A stretch of 64,000 nucleotides of DNA from Adiantum capillus-veneris (taxonomy: Eukaryota > Streptophyta > Polypodiopsida > Polypodiales > Pteridaceae): positions 24,111,769-24,175,768 of the forward strand of contig CM043971.1 in NCBI GenBank assembly GCA_014529385.2. Reading direction: 5' to 3'. Below are positions 10,936 to 22,982 of this stretch, one piece after another; positions within the stretch are counted from its first letter, which is position 1; each line of letters begins with the position of its first letter. A program made the translations under genes and the position numbers. Under the pieces are notes generated by a model, which worked only from the letters and a program-made list of their open reading frames with translations, did no database searches and had not been told where the DNA came from.

Positions 10936-11930
10936 GATAAAATCACGATGCCTGTTATTTGTGAGCCGCACATAAGAAGAACACATCACGTCTACGCCAT
11001 GGAAGATTGGATTTTTTGAAAGGCAAGATAACATTTTGTTTAAGCTTACATGTATGCACGTACACGTACAAGGTATTAAAGATTGCACATGTGCACACAA
11101 GCTTACAAGCCTAAAACAAACCTAGAGAGGAGCCTTGGAGAGTAGCTCCAATCACGATCCAATGGACATTTGTACACAGAAATAGAATCCATCAACAACA
11201 ATCCAAAACTTGTGTCCAGGACATAAAATACAACATCTCATTAGGAGGGACCAAATTTAATCCACGATTCATGCAATCACAAGTATTATCTTGCGAGATA
11301 AGTATGATGACTATATAGCAACATATGAAGCAGATCATAAATGAGTGGTGGTGGTGTCATTATTAGCATCACAAACCAGAAAAAACTAATAGAAGTGATG
11401 TTGCTACTTCATACATCCTACACCTCTGATTTTAATAACATTATACAGAATGAAGCAGATCATAACCAGTGGTGGTAATTTTTAGTAGCACAACAAACAA
11501 CAAATAGATGTGCCATATTTTTTGCTTCATACATCTGGTATTGGGTAAGCAGTTGCACCTTTGTAAAAGTAGAAACACAAAATGCTTCCCCTGCTTCCCA
11601 ACTTGCTACGCCTATCCAACCAAAGGGAAATCAGGACAAATGCGGACCTTGTTCAACAAACTTCAACAAGAATTTTGACTTTGCTCAAAACTTTTCCTCC
11701 CTTCCCAACTCTCTAGTCACTATTGTTATCCATCAGTGGTCAACCTTGATGGCTCAACTGGATGGCTTGCATAGCCAATATGGAGGCATGTACGCTAAGT
11801 CATGTTGGTGCAGGGTTTGGCAAAAATTAATATCGCAATCTTTGAAGACTCTATAGACTCCAAAGTGTGCAACTCACACCAGAAATAAGTGCAAGTATCG
11901 TGCCAAAATCCAGAAGACTCTAGCGCTAGC

Positions 11931-11931
<1 letters not shown>
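10936..11931. other. No recognisable gene
   Basis: No supported coding sequence. Phrases such as GAAGCAGATCATAA recur twice (near 11327 and 11452), hinting at a faint internal duplication. Confidence 0.4.

Positions 11932-11984
<53 letters not shown>
11932..11984. repeat. (GA)n microsatellite
   Basis: About 53 bp of AG repeat with a single AAAG interruption. Confidence 0.95.
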
Positions 11985-12486
11985 TAGCACCTATGACCTC
12001 TCTGCAAGCATCTTTGCATTTTCATGGAAGAGGAGGTGAAATCTCTCCAAGCTTGCATGTAGGTTTACGAGCAGAAGGACGTGAAGCATGCGTGTGCTTT
12101 TGTTGTATAATATGTGATGGCAAAAGCTTTATCTTTGTGCTTCTCATGCCCTCTAAGCTACCTTCCTTGTAATTTGTCAAGCGTTTTTGTGCTCTAGATT
12201 AAGTTGCTCTTTCTCAACTCCACCTTGCATGACTTTCATGTGAGATCGCATCTCGGTAGCTGTTGCAACACCATGTGAGGCAACATAGTAAATAAAGAGA
12301 GAGCATGTGTACTTGTTGAGCAAAAGCATGTAGGAATGAGAGAGAGAGAGAGAGAAAGAGAAAGTAATGTAATTAGTTGTTGTTGAAGAGGATGAAGGAT
12401 TAACCAGGGACACATCCGAGCTTTAAAAAGCGCATTAAACTTTTCACAACTGAACATACAACAAGCTGCAGCTTAGCCAACCCCAC

Positions 12487-12491
<5 letters not shown>

Positions 12492-12531
<40 letters not shown>
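12492..12531. repeat. (GA)n microsatellite
   Basis: About 40 bp of uninterrupted GA; a 17-bp GA tract also lies at about 12339-12355. Confidence 0.95.
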
Positions 12532-12534
<3 letters not shown>

Positions 12535-12617
12535 TCTGAGAGTGAAGTGGTAGAGAGAGAGGGGGGGGGATGGTCTATGTGATGAAGGCGATGAAACTCA
12601 GAGAGATCGTCTGTCTG

Positions 12618-12620
<3 letters not shown>

Positions 12621-12668
<48 letters not shown>
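12621..12668. repeat. (GA)n microsatellite
   Basis: About 48 bp of uninterrupted AG repeat. Confidence 0.95.
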
Positions 12669-12671
<3 letters not shown>

Positions 12672-12710
12672 CCATGTGTGATGGAAAACTTTGAATAGAG
12701 GCGAGCTTTG

Positions 12711-12830
12711 ACAGTCTTTGATCCTTGGAAAAATTGTCTTTCAAGTCCTATCCCTATAATGAGTGTCCTGACAGTCTTTGATCCTTGTAAATAGTGTCTT
12801 TAAGGGCCTATCCCTGTAATGAGTGTATAC
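12711..12830 (+). repeat. Two-copy 60-bp tandem duplication
   Basis: ACAGTCTTTGATCCTTG starts at 12711 and again at 12771, and both units end in a TATCCCT-x-TAATGAGTGT segment. The copies differ at several positions, so the duplication is not recent. Confidence 0.85.
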
Positions 12831-13312
12831 TGTTGCAACCAACCAATCATAAAATTACACATTTTTAAAAAACAACTTCTCCTTTTTTAGTTAGAACCAG
12901 TGACAAAATCACCAAGCCTACCAAACATAATAGAAATTTCTTTTTGACATGCAATTTCTCAAGCCCTCTTTCATATGCTTTGTGTAATGTGATCAACTTA
13001 TATAATTTTCCATATATAACGTTAACTCAAGGGTATATACACAAAAAATGATAGACAATTTTGAGATTCTAGCAGTCAAAGAACATGAGGTTTTTTTAAG
13101 AACTTGTTTTCATAGGCAAAATAATCCTTGACAAAAAAAAATAGGTGTCATATTTAGGCCTTGATCTGAGTTTAGATCCACTTTAAAAGCTCTACATCTC
13201 TAAGCTTTTAAAAAAAAAGAAACATAAGCATAGAGAATTGAATTACAATAGCACCCCTTAGTTCTACCTCCCTAAGCTTTAGAGCCCTAAGCTCTAGACC
13301 CCACTTTAAAAA

Positions 13313-13486
13313 TTCTACATTTTTAAGCTGCACAACTCCCTTTACAAATTTAAAACTCCAGATCCGTAAGTTGTAAATCCCACCATAAAATCTCTAAAAT
13401 TCTACATCTTTAAGCTGCACAACCCCCTTTACAAATTTAAAACTCCAGATCCGTAAGTTATAAATCCCACCATAAAATCTCTAAAA
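13313..13486 (+). repeat. Two-copy 87-bp tandem duplication in AT-rich DNA
   Basis: The unit beginning TTCTACAT-x-TTTAAGCTGC is repeated at 13313 and 13400 with few differences. The wider stretch 13150-13560 is built of related phrases (CTAAGCTTTA, CCCTAAGCTCTA), so it may be an older degenerate array. Confidence 0.85.
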
Positions 13487-13797
13487 TTCTAAACCCTAAA
13501 ACTCTAACGTTTCGGGGTGACCTTTCTCCTATCTCTGATTAGTCTATGTAACCTTTTCAATTTCTTTAATTCAAATTTGTTTAATTTCTTAAAAAAATAC
13601 TTTGGTTCCTCATTGAAGACCTTACTTTAAAAGTGTTGCATCCTTAAGTTCTAAACTTAACTTTAAAATCTCTAAAAGTAAAAATAAAACATCTCTAGAA
13701 ATTAAGGCTCCAAAGGATAGATCCTTTCCTTAAAGTTTGAACTAGCACAAATGACAACTTTATTCTATTATCTCAAGTTTAAAGCGGGTGAAACTTC

Positions 13798-14880
13798 TTT
13801 TTTTTTTTCCGCAAAACTCTCTAATAGAGAGAGTGGAAATATATTAGAAAAAAATTAGAAACCTACTACAAAAGTACCATGGTCAAACCGAGCCACAACC
13901 ACCGAAAATAGTCCGTTCAAAGATACAACCCAGACAACCTATACAAGTAGACCTAAGGTGCCAGCATGCCCAACATGTGAACCATGCCTCGAGAATCTGA
14001 TATAATTGAACCTACAAATCGTTCATAAAATATAGGATTTTTACAGGGAAGCCCCTAACCCATACACCAGAACAGTACCAAACAACTATGATCATACATC
14101 TACAACATCCTCAAGCTTCCACCAAGCCCACCAAGTCTGCCACACCAATCGAGCTTGCCTCAAGGAGTCTACCACAACCACAAAGAGCTAAGTCTCCCAA
14201 GTCGATGCCAAGCATCATCAACTCGACCACCATGGAGTGAATCACGGTCGCCGAACAGCACACGTCTAGGTTCCAAAATGAGGCAACACCACAAGAAACA
14301 ATATCACCAACCTGAGAACAGAGTACCACAGTCAGCCCGTGTAGGAAAAGCCAATCCCATAAGAGAACCACCACTCGCACCATCGTCGGAGCCTCATCTC
14401 ACAGCAGCAACAACTCGAAACCACACCTTGATGTTGCCACAGTACTCCATGCAAACCAGCAACACACAAGATCTGACCTTCGTTGCCTTCCCCGTGGAAA
14501 GAGGGAGAGAAGTTCTTCCCCAGAGAGAAAAATAAGCCATCGACTACGCACCCAAACAGTGTCGGAGAAGGAGGAGACAACTGGAAAACCCCCCCTCGTG
14601 GCCTGTCCTGTCTCGAACATCAAAGATCCCTCTCCAGCGCCAGCTACGATGGCAGCAACCACAGCTCTAGCCTCAATCCCGCCATGATTCTCCAGATAGC
14701 CCTCACGACGGGGTCCCCCACCCAAAGAGACGCCATTGAAGCTAACCCAAGCGAGCACAGGGTAGGGTTTGAGAGCCCCCTGCGCAGGCGACACGCAGGG
14801 GCTGAGACAGATATAACTTAAATAGAAAAGGTGGGTGAAAGAACTTCTCGGAATGAAAAAACGACTCTTAGAATTTTTAA
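13798..14880 (-). mobile_element. Poly(A)-ended retroposon, LINE- or SINE-like
   Basis: On the minus strand a GC-rich head (around 14400-14800) leads to a tail that ends TTAGAGAGTTTTGCGG followed by an 11-base A run (seen as T at 13798-13808). A short stem, CTCTCTATTAGAGAG, lies just before the tail. A 3' stem-loop and poly(A) are usual for plant LINE and SINE ends. The frame at 14399-14890 is open for 163 residues but shows no RT or endonuclease, so any element here is non-autonomous or deleted. The 5' boundary is a guess from the composition change. Confidence 0.4.
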
Positions 14881-15142
14881 AGCCACCCAATAGCTAAGTG
14901 TTTATCATTTAACCTCCAAACTTCAAAGCTTTCAACGTTTCATGCTTTCAAGGACAACCCAAAATCTTTTCTTTGGTAAATGAGTATTCGTTTCATATTT
15001 CAAAACTCAAGAGATGCCATCTTTTCTAATTTAGTCAGCAAAAAGAGAATGCATGTCTATAGCATTTCTATAGCATTTGCCCTTTGGGCATGCCAAAAAG
15101 AGAACACATCATCACTATGGCCTTAGTCCTTTGAGCATGCCA

Positions 15143-15280
15143 AAAAAAAAAAAAAAGGGTTGGAAACTCCCGATCGTCCACGTGCGCGTGGATAATGGGG
15201 GGGCTCAAACTCTCCCCGTTTTTTTATAGATGGGACGCAAAGAGAGAAAGAGGGGGTTGCTTACCTGCCTGTTCAACAAC

Positions 15281-15316
<36 letters not shown>
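15143..15316. repeat. Poly(A)-hairpin-poly(T) unit followed by (GA)n
   Basis: Poly(A), a GGGTTGGAAACTCCC arm, CCACGTGCGCGTGG at the centre, a returning arm with GGGGGGGCTC and poly(T) run from 15143 to 15227. A GA tract follows at 15283-15316. It has the same architecture as 10549-10701. Confidence 0.65.
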
Positions 15317-15319
<3 letters not shown>

Positions 15320-15416
15320 CAGAATGAAGCTTGTTGTGAGGGGTGTTATCGATGCGTGGAGAGCATGCATCCTTGTGAAGTTTGGGGGCTATTGCGGATT
15401 GTGTAGGTCCTCTTAG

Positions 15417-16068
15417 TTGGTTGATACTGTCCCGTTGTCTGATCATGACTCCATCCTTATTGCTGATGAAGCTCTATCTGGTCCAGATTCTGATTCATGG
15501 CGCTGTGCCATGGAAGATGAGTTGCAATTTCTAAATATACACAATAACAAAACCTCGACCCTTGTACCATTACCTCCAGGCTGTAAACCCATTATCTTCA
15601 AATGGTTCTTTCGGCGCTAGCTCCATCTTGATGGTTCTATCTCACGTTACTGCAAGGCCCTTCATCTGGCTGCTCCTGGTTTTTTGTAAGAACAAGGTGT
15701 GGACTATATTACTGAGACTTTGTCTCCGGTTTTTCGTATGGCTTCAATGCGTATTCTTCTTGGCGCTCTTGATGCTGCTTTGGATTTGCAACTCCATCAT
15801 TTAGATCTTTCGACTGATTTCCTTCATGGCAATCTTCTTGAAGAGATCTACATGCTGCAGCCTTCCCGCTTTGAATCTCCTCAATATGTAGCTCAGTATG
15901 TTTGTCACTTTTTCAAGTCCCTGTATGGATTAATCAGTCTGCTCGCATGTGGTATCATAAAATCAACGTTTTTATGCTGACTTAGGGTTATCACCGCTTG
16001 CAAATTACTGAGCCCAACATTTACATTCGAGATGCTGGCCAATTCTTAGTGGTCACTTTATATGTAGT
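15417..16068 (+). pseudogene. Ty1/copia reverse transcriptase fragment
   Basis: Successive frames (15417-15620 and 15699-15980, plus short pieces) give a copia RT in order. First come PDSDSWRCAMEDELQFLNIH and LVPLPPGCKPI with KWFFRR, then LSPVFRMASMRILLGAL, HHLDLSTDFLHGNLLEEIYM and KSLYGL, and finally NIYIRDAGQFLVVTLYV, where the similarity stops just before the catalytic Y-x-D-D. Two or more frameshifts and stops separate the pieces. Integrase and RNase H are absent here; an RNase H relic on the opposite strand lies 1.7 kb downstream. Not functional. Confidence 0.85.
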
Positions 16069-16705
16069 CTGTAAGATGCCTCGAGTTGTTTTTTCTAGAC
16101 TTGAGGAGATCAAGCAATGGGAGACATTCAAAGAGGGAGATCATTGACTTGTTTAGAGTAGAGACTCGACAACGAGACGAGCATGCTTCACAACAGACTG
16201 CAGAGCCCACCCATATATACAAGAGGTATATTAGTTGACAGAGCCATTGAGCTCGGGTGAGCTAGACGTCCACATTTACGAGGGCGACCACGACATCGAC
16301 GGAGGATCCATCAGAGGGCCAAGACCATTCTAGCACAACATGGGAGATGCCCAATACGACTATTTACAGAGGCAGACATTGATGAAGCTCTTTAACCACC
16401 GATACAATACTTTCTCGGAGAACGGCTGATGCCCATCACCTAATACTGGCATTGATGATGTTTTTAGTCTTTCACTTTACTTCATTTTTATTGTTGTACC
16501 CAGACATTGGATTAGATCCACCAAGATTGTATCAATTTGGTTTCATAGGATGTTTTGGTCTTTTGAAGACGTAAATATAACATTTTATTTCATTTCATTT
16601 CATTTCTTCTTTTTCTTCTCTCGATCATGCTCAGCCCGGCATGGTCGGTGCATGTAAGGCCTTGCCCCTCTTGTGCAGCAGCTCATAGTGCAAGCCAGTC
16701 AAGCA

Positions 16706-16707
<2 letters not shown>
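16069..16707. other. No recognisable gene
   Basis: After the copia RT ends the sequence shows no further pol similarity. A short TTTCA-type repeat (ATTTCATTTC, three times) sits near 16587. Confidence 0.4.

Positions 16708-16742
<35 letters not shown>
16708..16742. repeat. (CT)n microsatellite
   Basis: About 35 bp of CT. Confidence 0.95.
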
Positions 16743-16744
<2 letters not shown>

Positions 16745-17149
16745 AATAAAAGCAGAAATGCATCATCAAAATACCAGATACGACGCTTCAACAAGAGGGA
16801 CTCAAGGGTCACAGTTCTGTATCTACAAAAAACTAGGCTAGGACAAGTAGAATTGGTAGAGCTGACCTAAATATACAGAAGAGGGAGCTAAACCAAGTGA
16901 CTTGAAATGGTCTATTGAGGGTAATTGGAGAGGGGGATCCGGGGCATATTGAAGACTCAAAAGGCTCTAAGCACTGCTCCTAGAATGGTGAGAACATCGC
17001 CAATCAAACTCCCCATGTACACAAAGACAAAGCCTACAATGCCACTCACCAAATCCTGCAGGGTTCCAAAAAAAAACCCTAAACCCGGACAACTCATCAA
17101 TGACGTTGTTGACGGGGTGAATCACCTCGCTTGGATCCTCTAGCTACAT

Positions 17150-17310
17150 CCAAGATTTGGACCACTGCCAGCATCAAATTCTACAGTGGCAGCACAATCG
17201 TCACCGTCACGGACACATGATTAAAGAAAGTTACATTTTTGGTGCCCAGAATATAATTCTCCAGAATACAGCTTGGCTGATCTCAGCCCCTTTCACCCCT
17301 GTTGAGCTCT
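17150..17310 (+). pseudogene. Possible pectinesterase fragment
   Basis: Two short frames read WTTASIKFYSGSTIVTV and AQNIILQNTA. Pectinesterases have a similar order (a T-A-S/T-x-K-F-x-x-x-T-V-x-V stretch followed by F-x-A-x-N-I-x-F-x-N-T-A). The two pieces are in different frames with a TGA between them. This is a weak resemblance and could be chance. If real, it is a dead fragment of a cell-wall enzyme gene. Confidence 0.25.
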
Positions 17311-17789
17311 TATCTTTTTTCCTCCTCTCGCTTCTTTCTCTCTGCGGCCCTCTAGCCTTCGGTTTGCGGGGCATGAGGTGGTTGCCACCTCCGCTTTGAA
17401 AAAAGACTGAGTATCAATGTCACCACATGAACCAGAGCTTTCGGACCACTAGCTTAGTTGAAGCAATATCTCCAAGAGAATAACCAGCAGCCTAGAATGA
17501 CCAATCCCATCATTAGAGAACTTATGTCAGTGTTGCCCAAGGAACAGAAGACCTTCTTCAAGCTCTTGCATATCCGTTCCATGAAGACTGGATGCACGAG
17601 TATGAATGGCTGCGCACAGGAGGTGGGGCTGGAATAGGCTACTCGAGGGCAAGGAGGGCACCGATGGCGAGGGGTGTGTGGGTAGCAACGGGGAGCGCGT
17701 TGAATCCCACTTTTCCTCTTGGAACCAGATCTTTATGCTCAATACTTCAGTTTTGTTTTAGTTTTCCACATACCTCCTCAAGATATACA

Positions 17790-18300
17790 AAAAGATCACG
17801 TTGGTACTCTGACTAGACCAACTTCTTTGGAACATTTTTCAAACTTCTCAGCTAGGAGAGGTCTGGTTAGGAAGTCTGCCCACATGTCTTCAATAGATGT
17901 GTCCTCCAAACACATCTTCTAATTAGCTTCAACTATTTCCCTTATGAAGTGATATTTGAGATCCATATGCTTAGTCTTTCCAGAGTGTTTAGGATTGCTC
18001 GCAAAGTAAATGCAAGAAAGATTATCACAAAATATTCATAGTGGAGGTTGCGATATCATGTTAAGTTATGTCAGTAACGTTTGAGCAATTACAACAAATT
18101 CAGCTTCAACAGGTGAAAGAGTTACCGCGATTTGTCTTTGAGATGACCATGATATTGCACCGGCCTCCTGCAAGCATGAAGAGAAAACCAGAAGTAGATC
18201 TGCAAGAATCTAAATCCCCCTCAAAAAAAAGTCTTATAGCAAGATATCTCGTCTTACCCATTCCTTCTGAATAGGGATACTGCTTCATGTACTCTTTATC
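17790..18300 (-). pseudogene. Ty1/copia RNase H and pol C terminus
   Basis: Minus-strand reading gives GDLDSCRSTSGFLFMLAGG, the copia RNase H signature, and then CIYFASNPKHSGKTKHMDLK with YHFIREIVE and EDMWADFLTRPL, the usual C-terminal end of copia pol. A TAG interrupts after EAN and a frameshift lies between the halves. A purine-rich segment (TTGAGGAGGTATGTGG on the minus strand, near 17773) follows the end and could be the polypurine tract. The orientation is opposite to the copia RT at 15.4 kb, so these are two separate insertions or an inverted one. Confidence 0.8.
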
Positions 18301-18319
18301 GCGATATCGCATGACTCTA

Positions 18320-18612
18320 GCTAGCGGTCCAAAGCCTCTCTAGACAAACAATGAAATTGGCCTCACATCTCATAGTATACCGGACAATGACAAATGTGAT
18401 GTAATAGCTCTATATGACACAAGTGGCACAATGCTGGCCTCTGTTGGTACTCTCTTAAGTCTTCCAATCTCAATCTCTAGGTGATGCGATGACGTGTGCA
18501 TCTGATCAATACCACATTGTTGGAGAAGATTCTCTCTATAGAAAGACATCTTTGTGCCCAATTGTTGTGTCGATTGTATCCATGTGCTCTTGGTATAAAG
18601 CTGAATCAAATC
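18320..18612 (-). pseudogene. LINE-like 3' fragment with zf-RVT-like motif
   Basis: The minus strand reads HHLEIEIGRLKRVPTEASIV and, in the next frame, a PLCHIELLHHICHCPVYYEM segment. This resembles the zf-RVT region near the C terminus of non-LTR retrotransposon proteins (E-x-GR-x-x-R-x-P-x-x-x-R-x-C-x-x-C ... H-x-x-x-x-C-P-x-Y). Frameshifts and a stop break it. It abuts the copia relic, so one was inserted beside the other or they were joined later. Confidence 0.4.
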
Positions 18613-18848
18613 CTAACGTATGAGTCTACTGATCTTTGTCGATGTGAGAGATAGGGAGGGTGCTCAAGGAGAGAGAGTCAAAGATACTATTTTTTTTAGA
18701 AAAGTGTGTTTAATTTTCCTTTGATTTCAAAATTGAACGATAGCATCCTCCATTTTTGGCATGCCACTGGGGTGCCCTTTATGAAGTCCTTTTGGTTCTT
18801 GCAATTTGACATGGCATGATCCATTGTAATGTCAAACTTTTCTTCCTA

Positions 18849-18851
<3 letters not shown>

Positions 18852-18926
<75 letters not shown>
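18852..18926. repeat. (CT)n running into a C tract
   Basis: About 54 bp of CT pass without a break into about 22 C. This mirrors the GA-to-G arrangement at 10269-10309. Confidence 0.95.
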
Positions 18927-18928
<2 letters not shown>

Positions 18929-19380
18929 AATGGATCTCTCATCGTGGCACTCCCCCGTGAAGTTTAATCTTCACTCTTTTTCTTGTTATATATTTAGAGA
19001 ACAAGCTTCTAAAAGCAACACAAAGGTGACTGCATTAAGTGAGCCCATCACGATGCATCTACACATAGCAATTCAAAGCATCTTGATCTTTGACATGCTA
19101 AGCATATCTAAAAATCAGTGCAGACCAAGGGACCACATCACAATTGGGCAGCTCCTTGAATAATCATTGAACTTTTATTAGAGCATCGCATTTGGTATAC
19201 ATATAAACTAATATGTGACTAAGTGTAGTGATTTTTTCTCCAGGAATCCTTGTGTTGAAATCTATTCATGAACTTATTCCCCCGAGTCCATGACTCCTAC
19301 ATTTCCACATGCTTTTAATTAGCTGACAAAAGTCATCGTGTTCAAGGAGAAGCCCTCTTTGTGCATCCAATCTAAACGCG

Positions 19381-20110
19381 TCAAGGTGTAGATCCTGGGG
19401 CCACTTTGGGCACATCCTTGCTAGAAGGGCATTCCAAAAAAGTATGAAATTTTTTCACCAAAATCTTTAGGTTATTTTCGAAGGGCATGGAAACTGGCGT
19501 ACGTATCAATTGACAAAAGTCCCCAACACTACATCGCTTCCAAGTAGCCCTTGTGTAAAGTTGCATATGCCTTGACTGAGATACCTCATTATGATTGGTG
19601 TAAGATGTTTTTATGGAAAACACCATATAAGAAAATAAAAAAGAAAACTTACATCACATGGCATCCTCCTTAATTTGTACATGAGTTGTGTATAGGTTGC
19701 TTCTAGAGAGCTGAATATTGTTTTGCTTTTGCTCTCCCTTGATTGTTATGGCATACAACTAGACCAACAACCTTTGTAGGAAACAACCATTTTTCCCTCC
19801 ATCTGTAGCAGCCCCTTGCCATACCATATGGCCATCTCAAAAACATGTTGTTCATTGACAATCATCTTTCAAAAAACCACCACAAGAGAAATGCTTCATG
19901 CCAAATGTCGTAGTAGCTAGTAGCTTATGTTTGAAACATTTCCATGCGTTCATACTACCCTTTGGAATATCTGATGCGCATTTTACACCTTGTAGTTCAT
20001 GAAAACATTTAGTATTGATCTTTGAACACACACATGAATAAGGTTGAGCAAGGGCTTCTCTATATAGAGGCCTCTTGGCCCTCATACCTCCACCATTTCT
20101 TGTGGACACC
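19381..20110 (-). repeat. Dispersed repeat R1, copy 2
   Basis: The minus strand carries the same coding-like segments as 7420-8160, in the same order: GGGMRAKRPLYREA, CFHELQGVKCASDIPKG, AWKCFKHKLL, then ATWKRCSVGDFCQL near 19540. The frames here are longer (85 and 81 residues) than in copy 1, so this copy is less decayed. No known family recognised. Confidence 0.6.
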
Positions 20111-20321
20111 TGCCATGCACATATGGCTCTTAGTTTAAAACAATATTAGTATACTAGTGATGAAAAAATCACGTGGATTATCAAAATAATCAATGTGGTG
20201 TGTCAAGTTGTAAAGTTTATCTTGAAACGGCAAAGAGTGCTTGATGTATACAATACATGTATGTCAGTTGTGTTGAAATTTCCTACTAACACTCAAATTT
20301 GCACATACTATTATGCTGGTG

Positions 20322-21338
20322 GGGCGGTCCGGGGCGAGCAACAAGAGAGGCAACCTCTAAACACCCCTCAAGGCTCCCGTGCTGCTCAATTGGGTTTGGG
20401 GCAACCACAAGCAAGAAAAAGAAACAACAAACCCACAACCAAATAAGTGATGGGGCACCACCTAATTGTGGGATGCGAACTAGGACGCAACAGAGATTTT
20501 TTCACAACCAAAAGAGGTGCAAACAAAACACACACAGGTAATCTCATGCCAAGACAGACACACCAAATGGAGCAAGAGAGAGATAGAGAAAGGGAAGAGA
20601 AAGAGAGGTGAAACTTTCATAATACCTTGTTTACAACCTGCAAATGGAGATGGTTCGTTACAATGCTACCATAGAGCTTGTACAAAAAACTAACCCACTA
20701 CGTAGTGAATGCTAAACATTGCCAATGCACACACACTCTCTTAGGGTGTGGAAGACCTCTCACCACAAAACCCTCTTACAATGAACAAGAAACTTGGAAA
20801 TGGAAACACACTAACCACTTTCTCAAACAAGCTCAAATGGCAAAGCATAAAAGATACGAGTCACCTTGTTTTCACCAAACCACGCATCACAAGTGAAAGG
20901 ATGATGATTCTAGAACCAATACATGCCTTTGAAGCACCAAAACCTCAATTGTTGATAGTGGAAGAGCATGTACAATAGTGGTTTGAGATTGGGAACTCAA
21001 ACTCTCTCACTTTGCAATGTGTAGCATGAAAGCTTCTCTCACACCAAGTGTGAAGCTCACAAGATGATAACTACACTTAAATCTCTCCTCTCGCGTATGG
21101 AGTATTGGGATTCTTGTGAGATGTTGGAGATGATTTACAAGAAGGAGAGTGGTGTATCTATAGTTTGGAGACACCTTATTCAGGTTATTGATAAAATTAT
21201 TTACATGCTAATCAAGGTTAGGATTTTTTTTGAATATCAAGACATTGCGGGCCTTCTTTGTCTGCTTGAGTCATGGATGTGGACTCAAAAGAGAGCATTA
21301 TTGATAGTAGATAAGGTGAAAATAGTGTTTTAAGGAAG

Positions 21339-21402
<64 letters not shown>
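20322..21402 (+). repeat. LTR-like repeat, copy 1 (inverted partner 38418-39520)
   Basis: About 1.1 kb that is repeated in inverse orientation at 38418-39520. Shared pieces include the CAACAAGAGAGGC-x-ACCTCTA start, a CACTCAAACC-like middle and a terminal GA tract, and reading frames across both copies give nearly identical peptides (for example TKPSYNEQETW). On the minus strand a TATA-like motif (AACTATAGATA near 21160) precedes a pyrimidine-poor transcribed-like part. In both places it lies on the 3' side of a Tat-like pol and antisense to it, which fits an LTR or 3' non-coding part of that family. Confidence 0.6.
21341..21402. repeat. (GA)n microsatellite at repeat boundary
   Basis: About 62 bp of GA at the outer edge of the LTR-like repeat. 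Confidence 0.95.
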
Positions 21403-21405
<3 letters not shown>

Positions 21406-21936
21406 CTACTATGCACATGTGTTGAGGTGAGGTTCCTTTTATGGTTAGGTCAATGGATATTTTGTGTTAGTATGTTAGTGTGGTTAGTGTTAGTTATCAC
21501 TAAAAACTTAATGATACATTTACAATGGGTAGAATGACATGGATGATTGCGTGATGGAATCCTTGTGATGGTGAAGCTTTGAAGAAGTTTTGAACTTACT
21601 TGTGTAGGTTCTCAAAAATGACTATTGACCCTCTTCTTCTTCTTCTCTTCTTACGTCATTTTCGCAAAGGTTGAACATCATGATGAAAATGCTAATTTTG
21701 GTTGATGAGAATCCCCAATTAGTAGAGATTAAGAATGGTTTTACCTGCAGAATTTTATGTATATAGAGAAGAGGTAAAAGAAATTGTAATTTAGAGGTAA
21801 TTGAGAGAGGCATAGAGATGGTGTATGTACATGTAGAATTCATATGAGAGCTATGGCAGTGAGAGGGGAGTTTAATGGTGAAGATGGTGAGAGAAACCAT
21901 GTAAGGCGTAGGTTTGAGTGAGGGATGGAGAGGAAT

Positions 21937-21937
<1 letters not shown>

Positions 21938-21983
<46 letters not shown>
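21938..21983. repeat. (GT)n microsatellite
   Basis: About 46 bp of GT, one of few non-GA dinucleotide tracts in the window. Confidence 0.95.
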
Positions 21984-21984
<1 letters not shown>

Positions 21985-22965
21985 AAGTGTGAAGGCAAGA
22001 GAGAAAAGAATAGGGTGACTTGTGAAAAAAAGTGGGTAGACAGGGGCCCACCAAAAATATGATATCTCACTCGTGGCGGTTGAAAAAATTATGGAAAATT
22101 TTGAGGTGATTATACAGCTCCTCGGCTACAATTTTTTTGTTGGTCACTTCTTCAAATTTTGAGTGTAGATAGGTGCCAAAAATCTCACCAAAAAGCCAAA
22201 AATCTCCCCCTCCTTTGTTGAATTTGCACAAAAGCATCCAAGTTATCTTTACATATGCATGGAGAAGGAGCATTGGTGAATAAAGAAATATATACATGGT
22301 GGGACTAGTGTATGGACTATTCATGGACTTTAGCTCACTGAGCACATGATGCTAGGATAATGAGTACATAATTAACGAATATGGAAGAATTATGGATATG
22401 AGAAAAGATATTGGAATCATATGATATGGTCTCTCTTTTATATTATTTTGGGTGAAAGAGGAAAAAGTATGCAAGTAAATGAAAATTATATAATAAACGT
22501 GACTAAGGGAGTAGAAACCAATTTTTTGTTTTCACAAGGGTGAGGGTGAAAATGTGGGGGTGATTTGTGTAAAAGAAAAATATGAGATTAGAGGATGTAC
22601 ACATTGGCAAAAAGTATAGTTATGGTACAAGAGGTTGAAATAAGGCGTACGTAGTTCTAATAAAACACACACCTAGGTATAAATATTTAAATAAAATATC
22701 AAAATAATTATAATAAAAAGTCTATATATTAAAGCCCTATTTACACACAGAAAGGACATAAAATTTTTTTTTTATTTTTTTTGTGGCTCAACTAGCCCTA
22801 ATGACTAGCTAGCTGAGGGTTTTTTTAGAAGATATTGGGAAAGTCCCCTAACTCACACACGCCTATGTATAGTGAAAGGGTGAGGATAGCCACAATGTTT
22901 GAATGATTTTGGTAGGGTGAGGTAGCTCACTATGGCAATTTCGGATAGCCCAAAAACGGCTATTA
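21984..22965. other. AT-rich DNA downstream of Tat-like element
   Basis: No coding sequence recognised. It may include the U3 part of a 3' LTR of the element at 22966-28080, but I could not find a matching second copy. Confidence 0.4.
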
Positions 22966-22982
22966 TTATCCCTCCCCTGAGA
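22966..22982 (-). promoter_or_regulatory. Candidate polypurine tract
   Basis: The minus strand reads CAGGGGAGGGATAATAA downstream of the integrase. Its position and purine content fit the plus-strand primer of an LTR retrotransposon, but the following bases do not begin with TG. Confidence 0.35.

Noticed and set aside
13487-13510. Telomere-like CTAAACCCTAAAA
   Set aside because: A single copy only; no array, so not an interstitial telomere.
16920-17060. Minus-strand hydrophobic stretch (GIVGFVFVYMGSLIGDVLTI)
   Set aside because: It could be a membrane segment of a decayed gene, but it is short, isolated and without recognisable neighbours.
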